Shown here piece by piece: positions 1 to 11,270 of a stretch of 64,000 nt of DNA. Origin of the DNA: Camelus bactrianus (lineage: Eukaryota; Chordata; Mammalia; Artiodactyla; Camelidae); assembly GCF_048773025.1 (NCBI RefSeq), contig NC_133570.1, forward strand, positions 21,488,001-21,552,000, in the 5' to 3' direction. Each line of letters begins with the position of its first letter. Positions within the stretch are counted from its first letter, which is position 1. Position numbers and translations under genes: made by a program. Under the pieces are notes generated by a model that saw nothing but the letters and a program-made list of their open reading frames with translations, ran no database searches and had not been told where the DNA came from.

Positions 1-20
1 CGCCCCCTGGATGCTGGCTG

Positions 21-66
21 CTTTGCACACCCAGTAGCTCTCTCTCCAGCAAGGGGATAAGAGAGG
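21..66 (+). promoter_or_regulatory. V1 promoter: degenerate octamer plus TATA-like box
   Basis: The octamer position holds CTTTGCAC (21-28), two mismatches from ATTTGCAT. The GGATAAGAGA TATA-like box lies near 55-64. The flank is almost identical to that of V13, where the same site reads GTTTGCAT, so this is the true octamer position in decayed form. Weaker transcription than octamer-perfect neighbours is an inference. Confidence 0.7.
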
Positions 67-124
67 CCTGGGGGGAAACCTGCCCAGCCTCGCCCTCGGG
101 GAGCAGAATCGGGGCATCTCCACC

Positions 125-856
125 ATGGCCTGGTTGCCCCTCCTCCTCAGCCTCCTGGCTCACTGGACAGGTGCTGACCCCAGGATCACATCCACACCCG
201 CCCAGGGCTGGGGACAAGCCTGGCTCTGACTGAGCTCAGAAGGGAGCTGCCAGTGGGGGCAGGTGGCTGGTGGTCCTGCTGCAGGATGAGGGGCTGGAGG
301 GGATGACATCCCACACTGTGCTCAGTGCTGTGTGGGCCCTGAGGGGCTGCACCTGCCAGAGGAAGGGGGCAGGTTTCTCATTTGTTCAGGGGCACCATTC
401 CACCACTCAAGCCCATGGGGTCACTGGGGGTGAGACTGATGGGAGGGGCCTGTGTGGGCCCAGGGAATCCCTGGGGCTCAATGCAGGTCAGCTGCTGGGG
501 TCTCCTGGGAAAAGCTCCTTCATCTTCAGCCCAGGTATCCTTTCTCTCCTGCAGGCTCTGTGGCCTCCTACGAACTGACTCAGTCACCCTCAGTGTCAGT
601 GGCACTGAGACAGACGGCCAAGATCACCTGTGGCGGGGACAACATTGGAAGTAAAAGTGTTCACTGGTACCAGCAGAAGCCGGGCCAGGCCCCTGTGCTG
701 GTCATCTATGATGATAACAGTCGGCCCTCAGGGATCCCTGAGCGGTTCTCAGGCTCTAACTCCGGGAACACGGCCACCCTGACCATCAGCGGGGCCCAGG
801 CCGAGGACGAGGCCGACTACTACTGTCAGGTGTGGGACAGCAGTAGTGCTAATGCT
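125..856 (+). CDS. V1: IGLV3-like lambda variable segment, SYELT subgroup, open
   Basis: Germline V segment of the immunoglobulin lambda light chain; after RAG joining to a J it encodes most of the variable domain. Leader exon 125-170 ([15 protein letters not shown], 46 nt, phase 1), intron 171-554 with GT...CAG ends, V exon 555-856. The mature product begins [12 protein letters not shown] and keeps the framework-1 Cys, the Trp of [17 protein letters not shown], and DEADYYC. CDR3 starts [10 protein letters not shown]. It most resembles human IGLV3-21 from memory. A good 23-type signal follows at once. The 384-bp intron is shared only with V8 and V13. The reading frame is open from ATG to heptamer, so it is called potentially functional; the weak octamer is the only visible handicap. 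Confidence 0.93.
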
Positions 857-895
857 CACAGTGACACAGGCAGATGGGGAAGTGGGACACAAACT
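857..895 (+). other. V1 recombination signal sequence (23-bp spacer)
   Basis: Heptamer CACAGTG at 857-863, spacer of exactly 23 bp, nonamer ACACAAACT at 887-895 (consensus ACAAAAACC). A 23-type signal 3' of a V exon is the lambda arrangement. Confidence 0.95.
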
Positions 896-3210
896 TCCCT
901 GCCTGGACTGGTGCTCACCCCAGTCCCCTTTGAGCAGTGGGAGGTCAGGCTGCAGCCCAGGCATCCTCTCGGGTCCTGGCCCCGCTCCTCCAGGGCCGAG
1001 GTTTATCCTGATAAAAAGGGAGAAGGTAGCTGTTCTGGGCTTCAAAGGCTGCAGTCAGGATTGGGAGGAAAGGAAAGGTTTAGGATCATGATGTGTGACT
1101 GTGGCCCCAGATGTGATCACACGTCTGCGGGAGAGGGGGGCTATGTGACATGGCGGGGTTCTGGGGGAATCCTTCTCCTCTGGGAGGAACCTGCTGGATT
1201 AGGCCTGCGACGAGGTCCTGTGCTTTCCTGCATGAAGAGTCCCCACTTCCTGGGGGCTGCCTGAGGCCCGGAGAGGACTGAGCCCCAGCCCCTGACCCCA
1301 GGGCCCTCCTCCCCTGAGATGTAGCACAAATTACACAGACAGGGCAGACCCGCCCTGGGCTCCTCCTGCAGAACTTCTCCTGGACACACAGTCCTCCTGT
1401 TGGACCCCAGGACCAGAGCCCCCAAAACTACTGTCTGATGGGTACAGACGTTCTGTGTAGGGAGATATAGATCATATTATCCAGGCTTCTCCAAGACACA
1501 CAGCCAATTGGGTACAGAGATGGATTAGGAGGAATTGGTTGACAAGGTTCTGGAGGCTGAGAAGTCCTAAGAGGCACCGTCAAAGGGGGAACCCCCGAGG
1601 GCCTGTGTGTGATTCCTCCCCAAGGCCTGAGATCCAGGGAGGCTGACATGCCTCTCGTCCAGGGCAGGAGGGCGACGTCCCAGGGACCCCCAGGAGGAGA
1701 TGTTCTGCCCCCTCCGCCCTTTGCTCTTGCCAGGACCCCAGGGATGGGATGGAGCCCACCCATATGGGGAGGGCCACCTGCTTCTCTGAGCCCTAGGGTC
1801 CGAAGGCTAATGCTCTCCTAAAACACCCCCAACGCCCCATGAAATGAGTACCACTGGGACCTGCTTGTCCAGCCAAGTGGACGCACGAATTTAACCATCA
1901 CGGTGGTTAGTGATACATTGCATGGATGGGTATTTTACTATAGTTTTTTTTTAATTGCTGAGTCTGAAAATAAAGTACAGGAAATGATTTTGAAGTCCTT
2001 TCACCAACAAACAGAAAGAACGGGGCAGGGATCACCATTCACCCTCTCCCTGGACAAAACATGGGGGGTCACTGGTGCCCCATACAGTCTCTCTCTCTCT
2101 CCATATTCTACATATTTCAGAACCAACACTCATGTGTCCAGTTCAGCACCACCACATCTCCCCAGAAACCCAGAACGTCTGTGGCAGCTAATTACCTGTG
2201 TTAGCGAATGAGACCCTCAGGCTCCCCCCTCACACGTGGTCAGCAATTCTCTCCAGTCCAGCTTCATCAGCTCTGAATCCTTGTAACTCGAGGCAGTAGA
2301 GCTTCTGCAAAAGGTCCACAGAGAGGAGTGTGCTCGCTGTGCGCAGCCAGACAATTTCTACGGATTGTAAGAAGTGCGCGTGGGGCCCTTCACAATTGCT
2401 TCAAAAAAACCCTAGACAGTAACTACAGTCCTGTTAAGAAGTCAGAACTCTAATAAAGATGACAGAAAGGTTAATTTTTAAAAAGCCGGTCTCAATGTGC
2501 AGTTGGTAAACATGTAGGCCCTATAAACCCCTGAAGGCTCATCTGTCCCCGTAACAATGGCCATGAGACACCCGTCACTCCCACTCACCTAGGACAGTGA
2601 TGACCAAGCAGTCCTGCCCAGCAGAGCCAGCAGGATCCAGGCCAGACCTCTGCGTGGCCAAATCAGCCTCCCACCCCAACAGATGCTCATCTCTAACCTG
2701 GGACACAGCCCCGCTGAACTCCCCAAGCCAGGATGTGGTGGGGACAGCAGTGAGCCCCGGGGACCCAGGCATGCAACCCAGCCTGGCCCTCACGGCTCCT
2801 GCGTCCTGGTCAGGTACTGCCCCAGAGGACCATGGTCTGACCCCTGGCCTCCATCCTGGGCTCACCTCACTTTTCTCTATTAATCTGGGGACTTCCTCTC
2901 TTTGGGTCTTGGCATTACCAGCTGTTAAGCCTTTGTTCCAAGTTAAATTATAAAAAGGCACCCAGAATGCATTAAAACCAAACAGAAAATTGGCAAGGAT
3001 CCCAGTGAGTCATGAGGTCCTGGAGTTCCCTGTCCTTCTGCAGGAATCCTAGAAAGGGCTTCAGCCATTGGTATGATTTCCAGATGGATTCCCAGTGGAA
3101 TAAGCAGGAGACACCCTGTGTCCTCAAAAAGGCAGATGATGCTGAGCTAGACATTCACTCCCCAAGAGCCGTGAGAGGGGGGAGATGACATGGAAACCAC
3201 AGGAGGAGAG

Positions 3211-3296
3211 ATGAGGATGGTGATGGTGACGAGGATGGTGATGGTGATTGTGATGAGGAAGAGGACAGTGATGAGGATGGTGATAATGATGCCATG
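3211..3296. repeat. GAT/GGT-rich short tandem repeat
   Basis: Imperfect trinucleotide/hexanucleotide array built on GATGGT, GAGGAT and GATGAG steps. The paralogous positions 49,897-49,950 and 59,123-59,170 carry shorter versions, so the array has changed length since the module was duplicated. Confidence 0.85.
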
Positions 3297-3695
3297 AGGC
3301 ACAAATGAACTCAAGTACCAGAAACAGCATCACACAACTGCCCTCCTGGGTTGGGCATAGTATCCGTCCTGGTTCGTTGCCACAAGGAGCCCTGGGTCCC
3401 CAGGGAGTTACACACGTTGATATGGACACTGATACTTTCCAGACAAGCTGCAGTTCATCTCGCACCCTCCACTCTAGTAACAAAAGCAAAGAATCACGAA
3501 AGGAATTTCAACCCAGAGACAAGGTTATGGGAACCACGCCTGCACCCCGTAGGTGACATCTCTGTGCTGAGCTGGACAGGGCTGGGGTCACAGATGGCCC
3601 AGAGGCAGGTCTGGAATCCCTGCTTCACACCCTCTTAGGTGACAGGTATTCAGGGTGACCTGCAGGAAAGGAGTTCCTGGTCTGGCTCCCCTCCT

Positions 3696-3710
3696 CCAGC
3701 AGGGGGCAGC
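3696..3710 (+). promoter_or_regulatory. CTCF-core-like motif upstream of V2
   Basis: CCAGCAGGGGGCAGC fits the vertebrate CTCF core CCASYAGRKGGCRS, in gene orientation, about 450 bp upstream of the V2 octamer. The same site is kept at 59,568 and is degraded at 50,355 (CCAGCAGGAGGAACC). Binding is inferred from the motif only. Confidence 0.55.
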
Positions 3711-4147
3711 AGAGGCAGCAGGCGCATCAGAACTGAGGCTGGGGCCGCCCAGGTGGAGCCTCAGGGGAATCAGCACTGGGGGTACACTGGGGCCTGAGGG
3801 TCAGGCCTGGCAGGAAGTTGGGACTGACCACCTCATCCCCTGACAGCACAGGGACCATGTTGGAGGTTCAAATGCACAGTGCCCCCCAGGACACTGAGGG
3901 GACAGGGCACAGGGCATGCCTCCCCTCCCACCAGGATCCTTCCAGGCTGACAGCCCCATTGAGCCAGCCCAGCAGAGTTCACAGGCCGGGATGGTTGGGA
4001 CAGCGGTCACGTGGTGAGACACAGGAAGGGCATTGTGATCACGGCCCCGGGAAGCCAGGTCTCATTTAGGAACATGAGAAGACTGGGAGGAGGCTGAGTG
4101 AGTTGCCCTGGCTGAAGGATTGGTCACAAGCCCCAGGAAGGGGGTAA

Positions 4148-4198
4148 ATTTGCATAAACACAAACCTTCCTGCCCCAAAGCTCTGAGGGAATAAGAGG
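4148..4198 (+). promoter_or_regulatory. V2 promoter: perfect octamer and TATA-like box
   Basis: ATTTGCAT at 4148-4155, the Oct-1/Oct-2 site of immunoglobulin promoters, followed by GGGAATAAGAG near 4188-4198 and the leader ATG at 4260. Confidence 0.92.
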
Positions 4199-4259
4199 GA
4201 CTTTGACGAGCCCTGCCCTGCTGCGGGGTCTCAGAAGCAGAGCTCAGGGCACCTCCATC

Positions 4260-4749
4260 ATGGCCTGGACCCCCCTGCTGCTCCCCCTCCTCTCTCTCTG
4301 CACAGGTCCTGCCCCCAGGGTTCTGACCCCAGGGTACCCAGGGAACAGCCAGGCCTTCAACATCAGCTCAGCAAGGGGAAGCTGCGGGGTGCTTGGTCCT
4401 AGGGAATGAGACCCTGGTCCCCACCCTCACTCTCCTCTCCTCTCCTGCAGGTTATGTGGCCTCTTCTGCACTGACTCAGCCCTCCACGGTGTCCGTGTCC
4501 TTGGGACAGACGGCCAGGATCACCTGTCAAGGAGGTAACTTCGGAAGCAGTTATGCTTTCTGGTACCAGCAGAAGCCAGGCCAGGCCCCTGTGATGGTCA
4601 TCTACAGAGATAGCAACCGGCCCTCAGGGATCCCTGAGCGGTTCTCTGGCTCCAGTTCTGGGGACACAGCCACCCTGACCATCAGCGGAGCCCAGGCTGA
4701 GGACGAGGCCGACTATTACTGTCACTCAGCAGATAGCAGTGGTAATGCT
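4260..4749 (+). CDS. V2: IGLV3-like lambda variable segment, SSALT subgroup, open
   Basis: Leader exon 4260-4305 ([15 protein letters not shown]), intron 4306-4450 (145 bp), V exon 4451-4749. The mature product begins [16 protein letters not shown], with [19 protein letters not shown] (both Cys and Trp present), CDR2 RDSNRPS and CDR3 start HSADSSGNA. It resembles human IGLV3-19 in framework 1 and IGLV3-25 in CDR3, from memory. Octamer, splice sites, frame and signal are all intact, so it should be usable. Its 3' flank (4,790-5,930) is the module also found after V8. It sits about 4.1 kb after V1, the same spacing as V11-V12 and V13-V14. Confidence 0.94.
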
Positions 4750-4788
4750 CACAGTGGCACAGGCAGATGGGAAAGTGGGCACAAAACC
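4750..4788 (+). other. V2 recombination signal (23-bp spacer)
   Basis: Heptamer CACAGTG 4750-4756, 23-bp spacer, nonamer CACAAAACC 4780-4788. Confidence 0.95.
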
Positions 4789-5930
4789 CCTCCATCTCTG
4801 TCACCCTCTCCTCCAGCCCCAGGAGGCCTGTGGACAAAGCAGTGACAGGTCTGGACCAGTTCCCCCACATCTGAGCTCCCAGGCTGCCCTCCCCCCACCC
4901 TCCAGGCAGCTCCGCACACAGTGGATCAGGGGTGAAACATGGCCTGGCTGGACCAGTGTGTCCTGGGGTTGGCTGAACAGGATATGAATAGGGGACAGAG
5001 GTTCTGAATGGAAGAACAAGCAGAGGGACACATCTTACCAGGTTAATTACCTCAACATTTCCTTAAGTGGTCAGCGGATTATCCAGCATTCGACCCCAGA
5101 ATCTGTCCACTCAACTAAGCCATTGAATAGCCAGCACCTTTCATACACACTCGGTCCACTGAGTCCAAGGGGGGCGGCTCTGTTGACTAGTTACCCTGAT
5201 CCTTGTCCCTGAAGTGATCGGGGTGGGGTGGGATTTTAGGGCTGGATCCTGAACCTCAGCGGGGACCCCACTGACAGAGGGCTGACAGGGAGAGTCCAGG
5301 AGCTGCCTGTGGCCTGGATGAGGCCACGAGGGCAGGAGGGGAGGGGTGGCTGGTCTCCCAGGGAAGGATGGGTGCTGGTGTAGGGGAGCAGGAGTAGAAA
5401 GGATCCTGAGGTTCAGTCCGGCAGGGACCTCTGTCACCTGACTCTGGCTCCACTCTCAGGGGACACAGGGCCATCCCATCCATCCCCCACTCCAGGAAAG
5501 GGCTGTTCTCTCCAAGGGTTTGCAGTGACTTTGTCCCAAACATGCCCCTGCAGGTCCCTCTCATGGGGAATGTCCTGCCCCCTTACACTGGAGAGAAGGA
5601 GCCAGGAAAGCTGCAGGAACAAACCCACCCCGATGAGGGTCCCAGCATTTTCACACTTTAGGGGTCTCTGCTGCTAAGAAATGGAAGAAAGTCCACCAGA
5701 GTATCTGATGGGCAGACAGAGGGACAGACCGCAGGGTATGAGGACAGGGACGGAAAAGGGGGGCCAATGAAGACTATTCCCTCTGTGCTTAGATGGTGAC
5801 CAGCCAGGGATGGGGCTGCCAGCACAAAGCCTTGGCCAGAGAGGGACGGTCAGGGTGGCCTGCGGGGACAGCCCGATGGCCAGGATCCATCTGTGCCCAC
5901 ACCTGCTAGGTGTGGTGTAAATATTTTTCC
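4789..5930. repeat. Duplicated 3' module, copy A (after V2)
   Basis: No gene seen. By eye it is paralogous to 34,083-35,280 (after V8) and partly to 43,840-44,540 (after V10). Landmarks include the block around 4,920-5,030 and the block 5,660-5,920, which ends just before an L1 relic in all three copies. Confidence 0.75.
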
Positions 5931-7000
5931 CAGGTCTTTTTTATGCCTTTTGTTTGTGAGGTCCTTCACCATAAAGCCGTTTGAATTTTCACACGCCAGT
6001 TTGGCTGTTTCTGTGATCCGTGGCAAACAGAGGAAAGGCATCTTTATTTCGATTTTCTTTTCTATTTCATTCAGGTGCTTTCATTGCTCTGCTGTGTGTT
6101 TTCTCTCTGCCTGGAGTTTACTTCAGCGTACGCAGGAATATAACCTTATGTATTTTCCACATGGAGAGCCAATCGTCCTGTATTTACTGAATATGAACAC
6201 AATTTTTATCAAAATTTTAAATCATTGATGTATCACATCCTCCCTTTGGTTCTACTGATCTAATGATCAGTTCCCATGTCTGTTTCACCCTGTTTTAATA
6301 ATTTTCGCTTGACCGTGTGTTTCAGTACCTGGCAGAGAACGACCCTGTCATTATGACTCAGTCAAAATATCCGCGTTTCTTGTCTGTCATTATTCTCTCT
6401 GTTGGACTTTAGAATCGGTTCACTACTTTTTAAAAAATATCCCTTTGGTGCTGTGTTTGTAATTTCATGGATTAGGTGGGCTCCTTTACGTGAACTGATA
6501 TCTTTGTCTATTGTGTCTGTTACTCAAGGTGCGTTATGTTTTACCCATGTGAGTCTTGCTTGTTTTGTGTTAAGTTTATTCCTAGGGGTTTTAATAGAAT
6601 TTTCAATGAAGTCGTAAATGTTTCGCCAGTTTCCTATCCTGGATGGTAGCCGCCTGTGTTGGAGGAAACCTGACATTTCCCTATCGTACTCGTACTGTCG
6701 TTTTCATTAACGATTGTATTATTTCCAATACTCCTCCAGCTGAGTGTCTTGGGATTATTATTTTTAAGTAGACTAACCCAGCAACTTCAAAGAACAATTT
6801 GATCTCATTATTCCTAACATTCATCCCCCCTCATCTCATTCCATCGGTTGAAATCTGTGGACTATCTTGACTAGTGAAAAGTCAGAGTGGGAACCCTGAC
6901 TTTTAAAGCGGTTCTACCTTTAAGTGGGAATTTTGCTGTAAGTTTTGGGAGACATCCTTCACCACAATGAGGACGTTTCCTTAGATTATCAACTAATGCA
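5920..7000 (-). mobile_element. Old L1 fragment, antisense
   Basis: The sequence follows the reverse strand of L1 ORF2 in order: a stretch like the 'ttgatctatgtgtctgttt...tactgttttgatta' region (about 6,240-6,300), 'aagtttattcctaggggtttta' type sequence (about 6,570-6,600), then 'gagtgggaaccctgac' type sequence (about 6,880-6,900). It is highly diverged, so old. Boundaries are approximate. Confidence 0.7.
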
Positions 7001-7021
7001 AGGCTGGATGTTTGCTTTCTT

Positions 7022-7090
7022 TAAATCAGGAACAAGGGTGGCATTTATACTGCTGTTCTAGTACATTTTTGTCAAAAAGCTTACATGCTC
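7022..7090 (+). mobile_element. Short sense-strand L1 piece (inverted relative to the preceding fragment)
   Basis: ATCAGGAACAAGGGTGGCA and the following bases resemble the sense strand of L1 ORF2, opposite to the fragment just upstream. This fits the inverted structure common in truncated L1 insertions, but the piece is short. Confidence 0.45.
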
Positions 7091-7788
7091 ATCTTAAATA
7101 CAGCCATGACCAAATCATCCTGCTGCTGAGGTGAAAAGGGCTGGTCTCAGGTTACCTGCCAGCTTAGAAAACTACGTTGGGAGAGAAAATCAGACTTGGC
7201 AAAGCCTAACATTCTTGTCATCATAAACTTTAGAGCATGACTGGGGTGTTTCTTTCTTTTCCTTTTTCTAAGTATTTTAGTGATATTTTTGTGTTACGGT
7301 TGGACAGCTCGGACAGAGGGTGATTCAGTGAGGGCGAAACATTTGGGGATGGCTCCAGGCCTCCAGATTGGGAAGAGACCTACTGAAGTGAGGACAAGGA
7401 GAGGGAACAAGCCTCCCAGGGAAATGTGAGGAGTGAGGAATGTTGAGTTTGCAGTGCCTGTAGGGCATTCAAGCACCGATGCGTTCAGGAGGCAGAATGT
7501 GCATAAATCTAGAGCCCAAAAGAGAAGTCAGGGGTGGAAATAGGGATGCAGTACCCCTGAGCAGTTGTCAGAGAGCACAGTGCAGGTCAGAGGCAGAGAA
7601 AGTGAGAGAGCACAGGGGACTGGGGAGGGACCTCAGACTTGACTGGGTTGGAGACTTTGGAAGCTTTGACCTGAGAAGTTTCAGGGAGAGATGGGGGTCA
7701 GAGGGAGGGGGCTCCTCACACTCTGTCCCAGCACGTGAAACAGTGCCTGGCAGATGGATGCTTGGGAGCCATGCTTGGACAAATGGAA
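7091..7788. other. Unassigned intergenic sequence
   Basis: No V segment, signal sequence, RNA gene or known repeat recognised. The 108-residue frame in this stretch shows no family resemblance I can name. Confidence 0.5.
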
Positions 7789-8010
7789 AGATGATGGGTA
7801 GATGATGGATAGATAGATGGATGAGAGATGATGGGAGGATGGATGATGGATGGATGATGGATGGATAGATGGATGGATCAAGTGATGATGGATGGATGAT
7901 GGATGGATGATAGGTAACGGATGTATGATGGATGGATTATAGATCATGGATTGATGATGGATGGGTGATGGAGGGATGGATGTTGGATGATGGGGGGATG
8001 ATGGATGGAA
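7789..8010. repeat. (ATGG)n/(ATGATGG)n microsatellite
   Basis: About 220 bp of GATG and GATGG steps with scattered substitutions. Its reverse strand gives a spurious His/Pro/Ser-rich open frame. Confidence 0.95.
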
Positions 8011-8871
8011 AGTCAGAAAGACACTGATCTGAGAAATCAAAGAAGGCTTCATGAAACAGGTGGAAATGAACTGTGTGCAGGCCATCCCCACATGGAGCAC
8101 CAGGAGTCAGGAAGGCACTGGGAGGAAACCACCTGGCTGGACTGTGGGAAATTGTGGGGCAGGAACACTCAGAGGCCCTAAAATGAGGCCAGGAGATGTT
8201 GGGCAGGTCCGAGCCAGCTCAGGTCTCTCTCTGCCGCATCCCATGGCCACCTGCTGGCACACGGTCTGCACATTTCTGACCCCCATGCCCTGGCACCTCC
8301 AGAGGGGACAGGTTCTTAGAGCGGCCACCTGATTTCCAGGGAACACCGGCGGACTGACAAGCTCCAGAGACAACGCAAACCGGGTTCGGTGAACCTTTAG
8401 GTCTACAGACCATCACTGCGGCCCCCTCCACAAAGCAAGTGACCCAAGCTGGCCCAAGACAGGCGCCCTACTCCGTCTGGCCTTCAGGCCAGACTAAGGT
8501 GATAACTCGTTTTCCGGTAGAAAACAGGCAGGGGCCTGAGGTGTTCCCCCGGGACTAGCTCAAGATCACCCTGCGGGAAGGCGGAGCTTTCAGGGCTGGA
8601 ATTAACGTTTTGTGTGGCCGGGCCTCGTCCATCACGCTGTCCCTTTTCAGACTCTGCAGAGAGAGAACTGCTGAGTCAGCAGCTCCCCACCAGGAAGCCA
8701 CATGGTCCGACAAATCCCGTTTTCTGTTTCCTCCTCGGAAAAGTCTCACGAGATCCTGGGATCGCGAGTGGGGTCACCCAGGGAGGCTAGAAGGGGTTTA
8801 TTCAAATAGGCTGGAAGAGCATCGGGAGATGGGGAGGGGTGGTGGCTGTAGACACGCCCACGGGACTGCAC
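8011..8871. other. Unassigned intergenic sequence
   Basis: Moderately GC-rich single-copy-looking DNA with no recognised gene or repeat. Confidence 0.5.
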
Positions 8872-9107
8872 GGGGTGGGGGATGGGGTGTACAGGTAGAG
8901 TTAGGGGATTGGGATGGAATGGAGGTGGGGTATCGGGTCTGGCTGAATGGAGGATGCATGGGATGGGGATGGAGTGGGGAGATGGTTAACGCGCGTGTGA
9001 GGGATGGAGATGGAATGAGGGTGGGGGTGGAGCTGACTGGAGGGACGCCATGGCGATGGGGGATGGAATGGAGGATGGGAGTGCATGATGGAGTGGGATG
9101 AGGGGCC
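8872..9107. repeat. G-rich GGATGG/GGAATGG minisatellite-like tract
   Basis: Irregular repetition of GGGATGG, GGAATGGAGG and GGTGGGG on the + strand, with many closely spaced GGG runs. Open frames on both strands are a by-product of the biased composition. Confidence 0.75.
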
Positions 9108-9889
9108 TCTTGGCCCCAAAGGGTGAGGCGGGGCAGCCTAGAAGTTCCCACCTCCAAATCCCTCCCCACCCCCCACCTCTAGGCCTGTGCTTCAGGCAAA
9201 CAATTTTCAGTCCATGGGACAAGAGTGCCAGGGCCAGTATCGGCCCCCCTGAGCGAGGGTTCTCGCTCCACCCCCACCACCCTCGTGTAGATGAGATGTC
9301 ACTCCCCTTGGCCAGTGCAACGCCCTCTACTCTCTGGACTTTACTCACCCTGTGCCTCCTGGGGGAGAGGAGACCCCAGCTGGGGTTGGATTAGAGTCCT
9401 CCCTCCAGACCCTGCTTTCCTCTCTCTCTACACCCACCTCCCCCGACGTGTTGGTTTTCCACCTTGTTCAGAAGCCACAAATTCTTACATTTGGTCTGCT
9501 CACATCCATCTGTTCTCCACGCTCCCTCTGATGGCCTCAGCTTGCGCTGGTCCTGAGCTCATACTTCTGTACATTCCACTCAGGGACCCCTTCAGACAAA
9601 GTCAGGACAGGGCCTTGAAACAAGGGACAATGTGGGCGGGACCTTCTATAAGCTTCCAAAGATGCTTATCCAGGTGGGAGGCACCCAGCACGTAGAACCA
9701 GCCCTCACTCGAGCCAGCGGTGCCCCTCAACCCTCGGGATCCTGTGTCCTGGCCACCAGTGGCACCCGGGACCTGGATTCCAGGACCTTGAATGGCCTCT
9801 GGCAGATTTTGGTGCCACTGTTCTCCCAGTCCCTCTGAGGTGGGAAGCCTCATAAAAAAGACTGGCAGGACCCCCAGTCGGCGCCACTA
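9108..9889. other. Unassigned intergenic sequence
   Basis: No V segment, signal or recognised repeat; short open frames only. Confidence 0.5.
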
Positions 9890-10335
9890 CTCTCCCGCCC
9901 GCACCATCTGGTTCCCTGGGCCAGTGGCTTTATCTCTTTTTGCCTCTGAAACAGCTAACTTCTAGGAAAGTGGAGCTCACTCCTGATTGGTCCATTTCCC
10001 TCACTCCTGATTGGTTATTTCTCTCCCTCCTGATTGGTCCATTTCCCTCACTCCTGATTATTTCTTTCCCCCTTGATTGGTCCATTTTTACAAAGCCTGT
10101 TCCTAATTAGTCAAATTTGTTACACCTTATTTGCATAGGATCCTTCAAAGTGTAAACTGGCAGCCTATAAAAGCCTGTGTAAACCTACAGACAGGGTCCA
10201 GAGCTTGGAGTGTGAACTCCTCTGGGCCCGCTGGTGTAATAAACCTGAGTTCTCCAACTCCCTGAGTGCTGCTTGGTCTCTTGCCCGGATCCAGGTTGCT
10301 GTCACAACTGAGCTGTAACACTGAGCGGTAACATT
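9890..10335 (+). mobile_element. Solo LTR of an endogenous retrovirus, ERV1-like (fossil)
   Basis: An LTR-like layout is visible: a U3 part with repeated ATTGG (CCAAT-type) boxes at about 9,980-10,080, TATAAAA at 10,166-10,172, and AATAAA at 10,238-10,243 followed by an R/U5-like stretch. No internal retroviral genes are seen on either side, so it looks like a solo LTR. Both ends are uncertain by tens of bases. The ERV1 assignment rests on layout only; age is not estimated. Confidence 0.65.
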
Positions 10336-11110
10336 ATTTTCTGCAACACCTTTACGGGAGAAAGTCAGGCTTCTGGAGATACAGCGAGAGCCAGATGGGT
10401 GGGGACCCTTTTCCTGGGGGTTTGAGAGCCAGCGGAGCCCGTGTCTGTCACTCACACTGACTTGAGGGGCCAAATTTGGGTCGCCCTCACACAGGCCCAG
10501 GAGGTAATTTCTGTCCTTGGACTGTGAGACTTTTCCGAAGTGGAGTCTGGCATTGAGTCCTTATCTTCCGAGTGACCCCACATCTTTAACCACGGGCCAC
10601 AAGAAGGTCGCGGTGGCTGAGTGTGTGGATCTGCCCTGCCCTTACCCTAGATATCCCCATGCCTGTGAACGAAGGACTATAAGGTGTCCTGTTACACATG
10701 TGAACAAATGAATGAATGAATGCTTAGGTACATACACATGAGGGCCTTGTGTTGATCTCTCCGACATCGGATTGCCACCTGGAATAGGGCTGATAAAAAT
10801 CTGACTTTTCTCACCTTGGAAGTGGAGACAGCCTTTCCCTCCAGCCTCTCCCCCACATTCATTCAACAAACATTTGTCCTTGAGAGCCTGCAGATGCCAC
10901 ACTCAAGGAGATACATGCTCAGAAATTTTAGCCTGGAAACAGAAAAAAAAGAACCAGAACTCAAACAACAAGGCTATTGTTTTAAAGTGACAAGTTGTAA
11001 CTAAGTCTCTGAAGAAAACAGGACAGAGGATGGACTTGAAATGGAAAGCGTATGGGCTTGAAGATTGCTAGTCCCTATTTGGATGATCGCGTTGCTGGGG
11101 GTTTTTTCCC
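10336..11110. other. Unassigned sequence with a short (GAAT)n run
   Basis: AATGAATGAATGAATG lies near 10,706-10,722. No gene or immunoglobulin element is seen. Confidence 0.5.
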
Positions 11111-11270
11111 TTTTTTTTCTTCTCTCTCTCTTTCTCTTTCTTTCTTCTCCTTGGTCGGGGAGTGGGGATAATTAGGTTTACTTATTTATGTAACGCAGGT
11201 ACTGGGGATTGAACCCAGGACGTGGTGCGTGCTAAGCATGGGCTCCACCACTGAGCTATAACCCCACACC
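11111..11270 (-). mobile_element. Camelid-type tRNA-derived SINE, antisense
   Basis: Read on the minus strand, the head (about 11,268 to 11,197) carries a pol III A box TAGCTCAGTGG and a B box GGTTCAATCC, as in a tRNA-Ala-like SINE, followed by an AATAAATAAG-type stretch, the AT-rich body and a GAAA-rich tail (11,111-11,150 on the + strand). It matches the tylopod (Vic-1 type) SINE as I remember it and is the strongest single clue to a camelid. It is not a functional tRNA gene: no anticodon arm or 3' half is maintained. Confidence 0.8.

Larger units (their letters stand above)
896..4147. repeat. Duplicated spacer module, copy A (between V1 and V2)
   Basis: No gene is seen here. The stretch is paralogous by eye to about 47,500-50,821 and 56,715-60,035, which separate V11/V12 and V13/V14. 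Shared landmarks are the block after the signal (about 900-1,470), the block around 2,570-2,870, the GAT-rich repeat at 3,211-3,296 and the CTCF-like motif at 3,696-3,710. Small open frames here are not conserved between copies and look like chance. Confidence 0.8.

Noticed and set aside
7681-8100. 139-aa minus-strand frame rich in His, Pro, Ser and Ile
   Set aside because: It is the reverse reading of the (ATGG)n microsatellite.
11197-11268. Apparent tRNA-Ala gene on the minus strand
   Set aside because: A and B boxes are present, but it continues into a SINE body and tail; it is a retroposed element.
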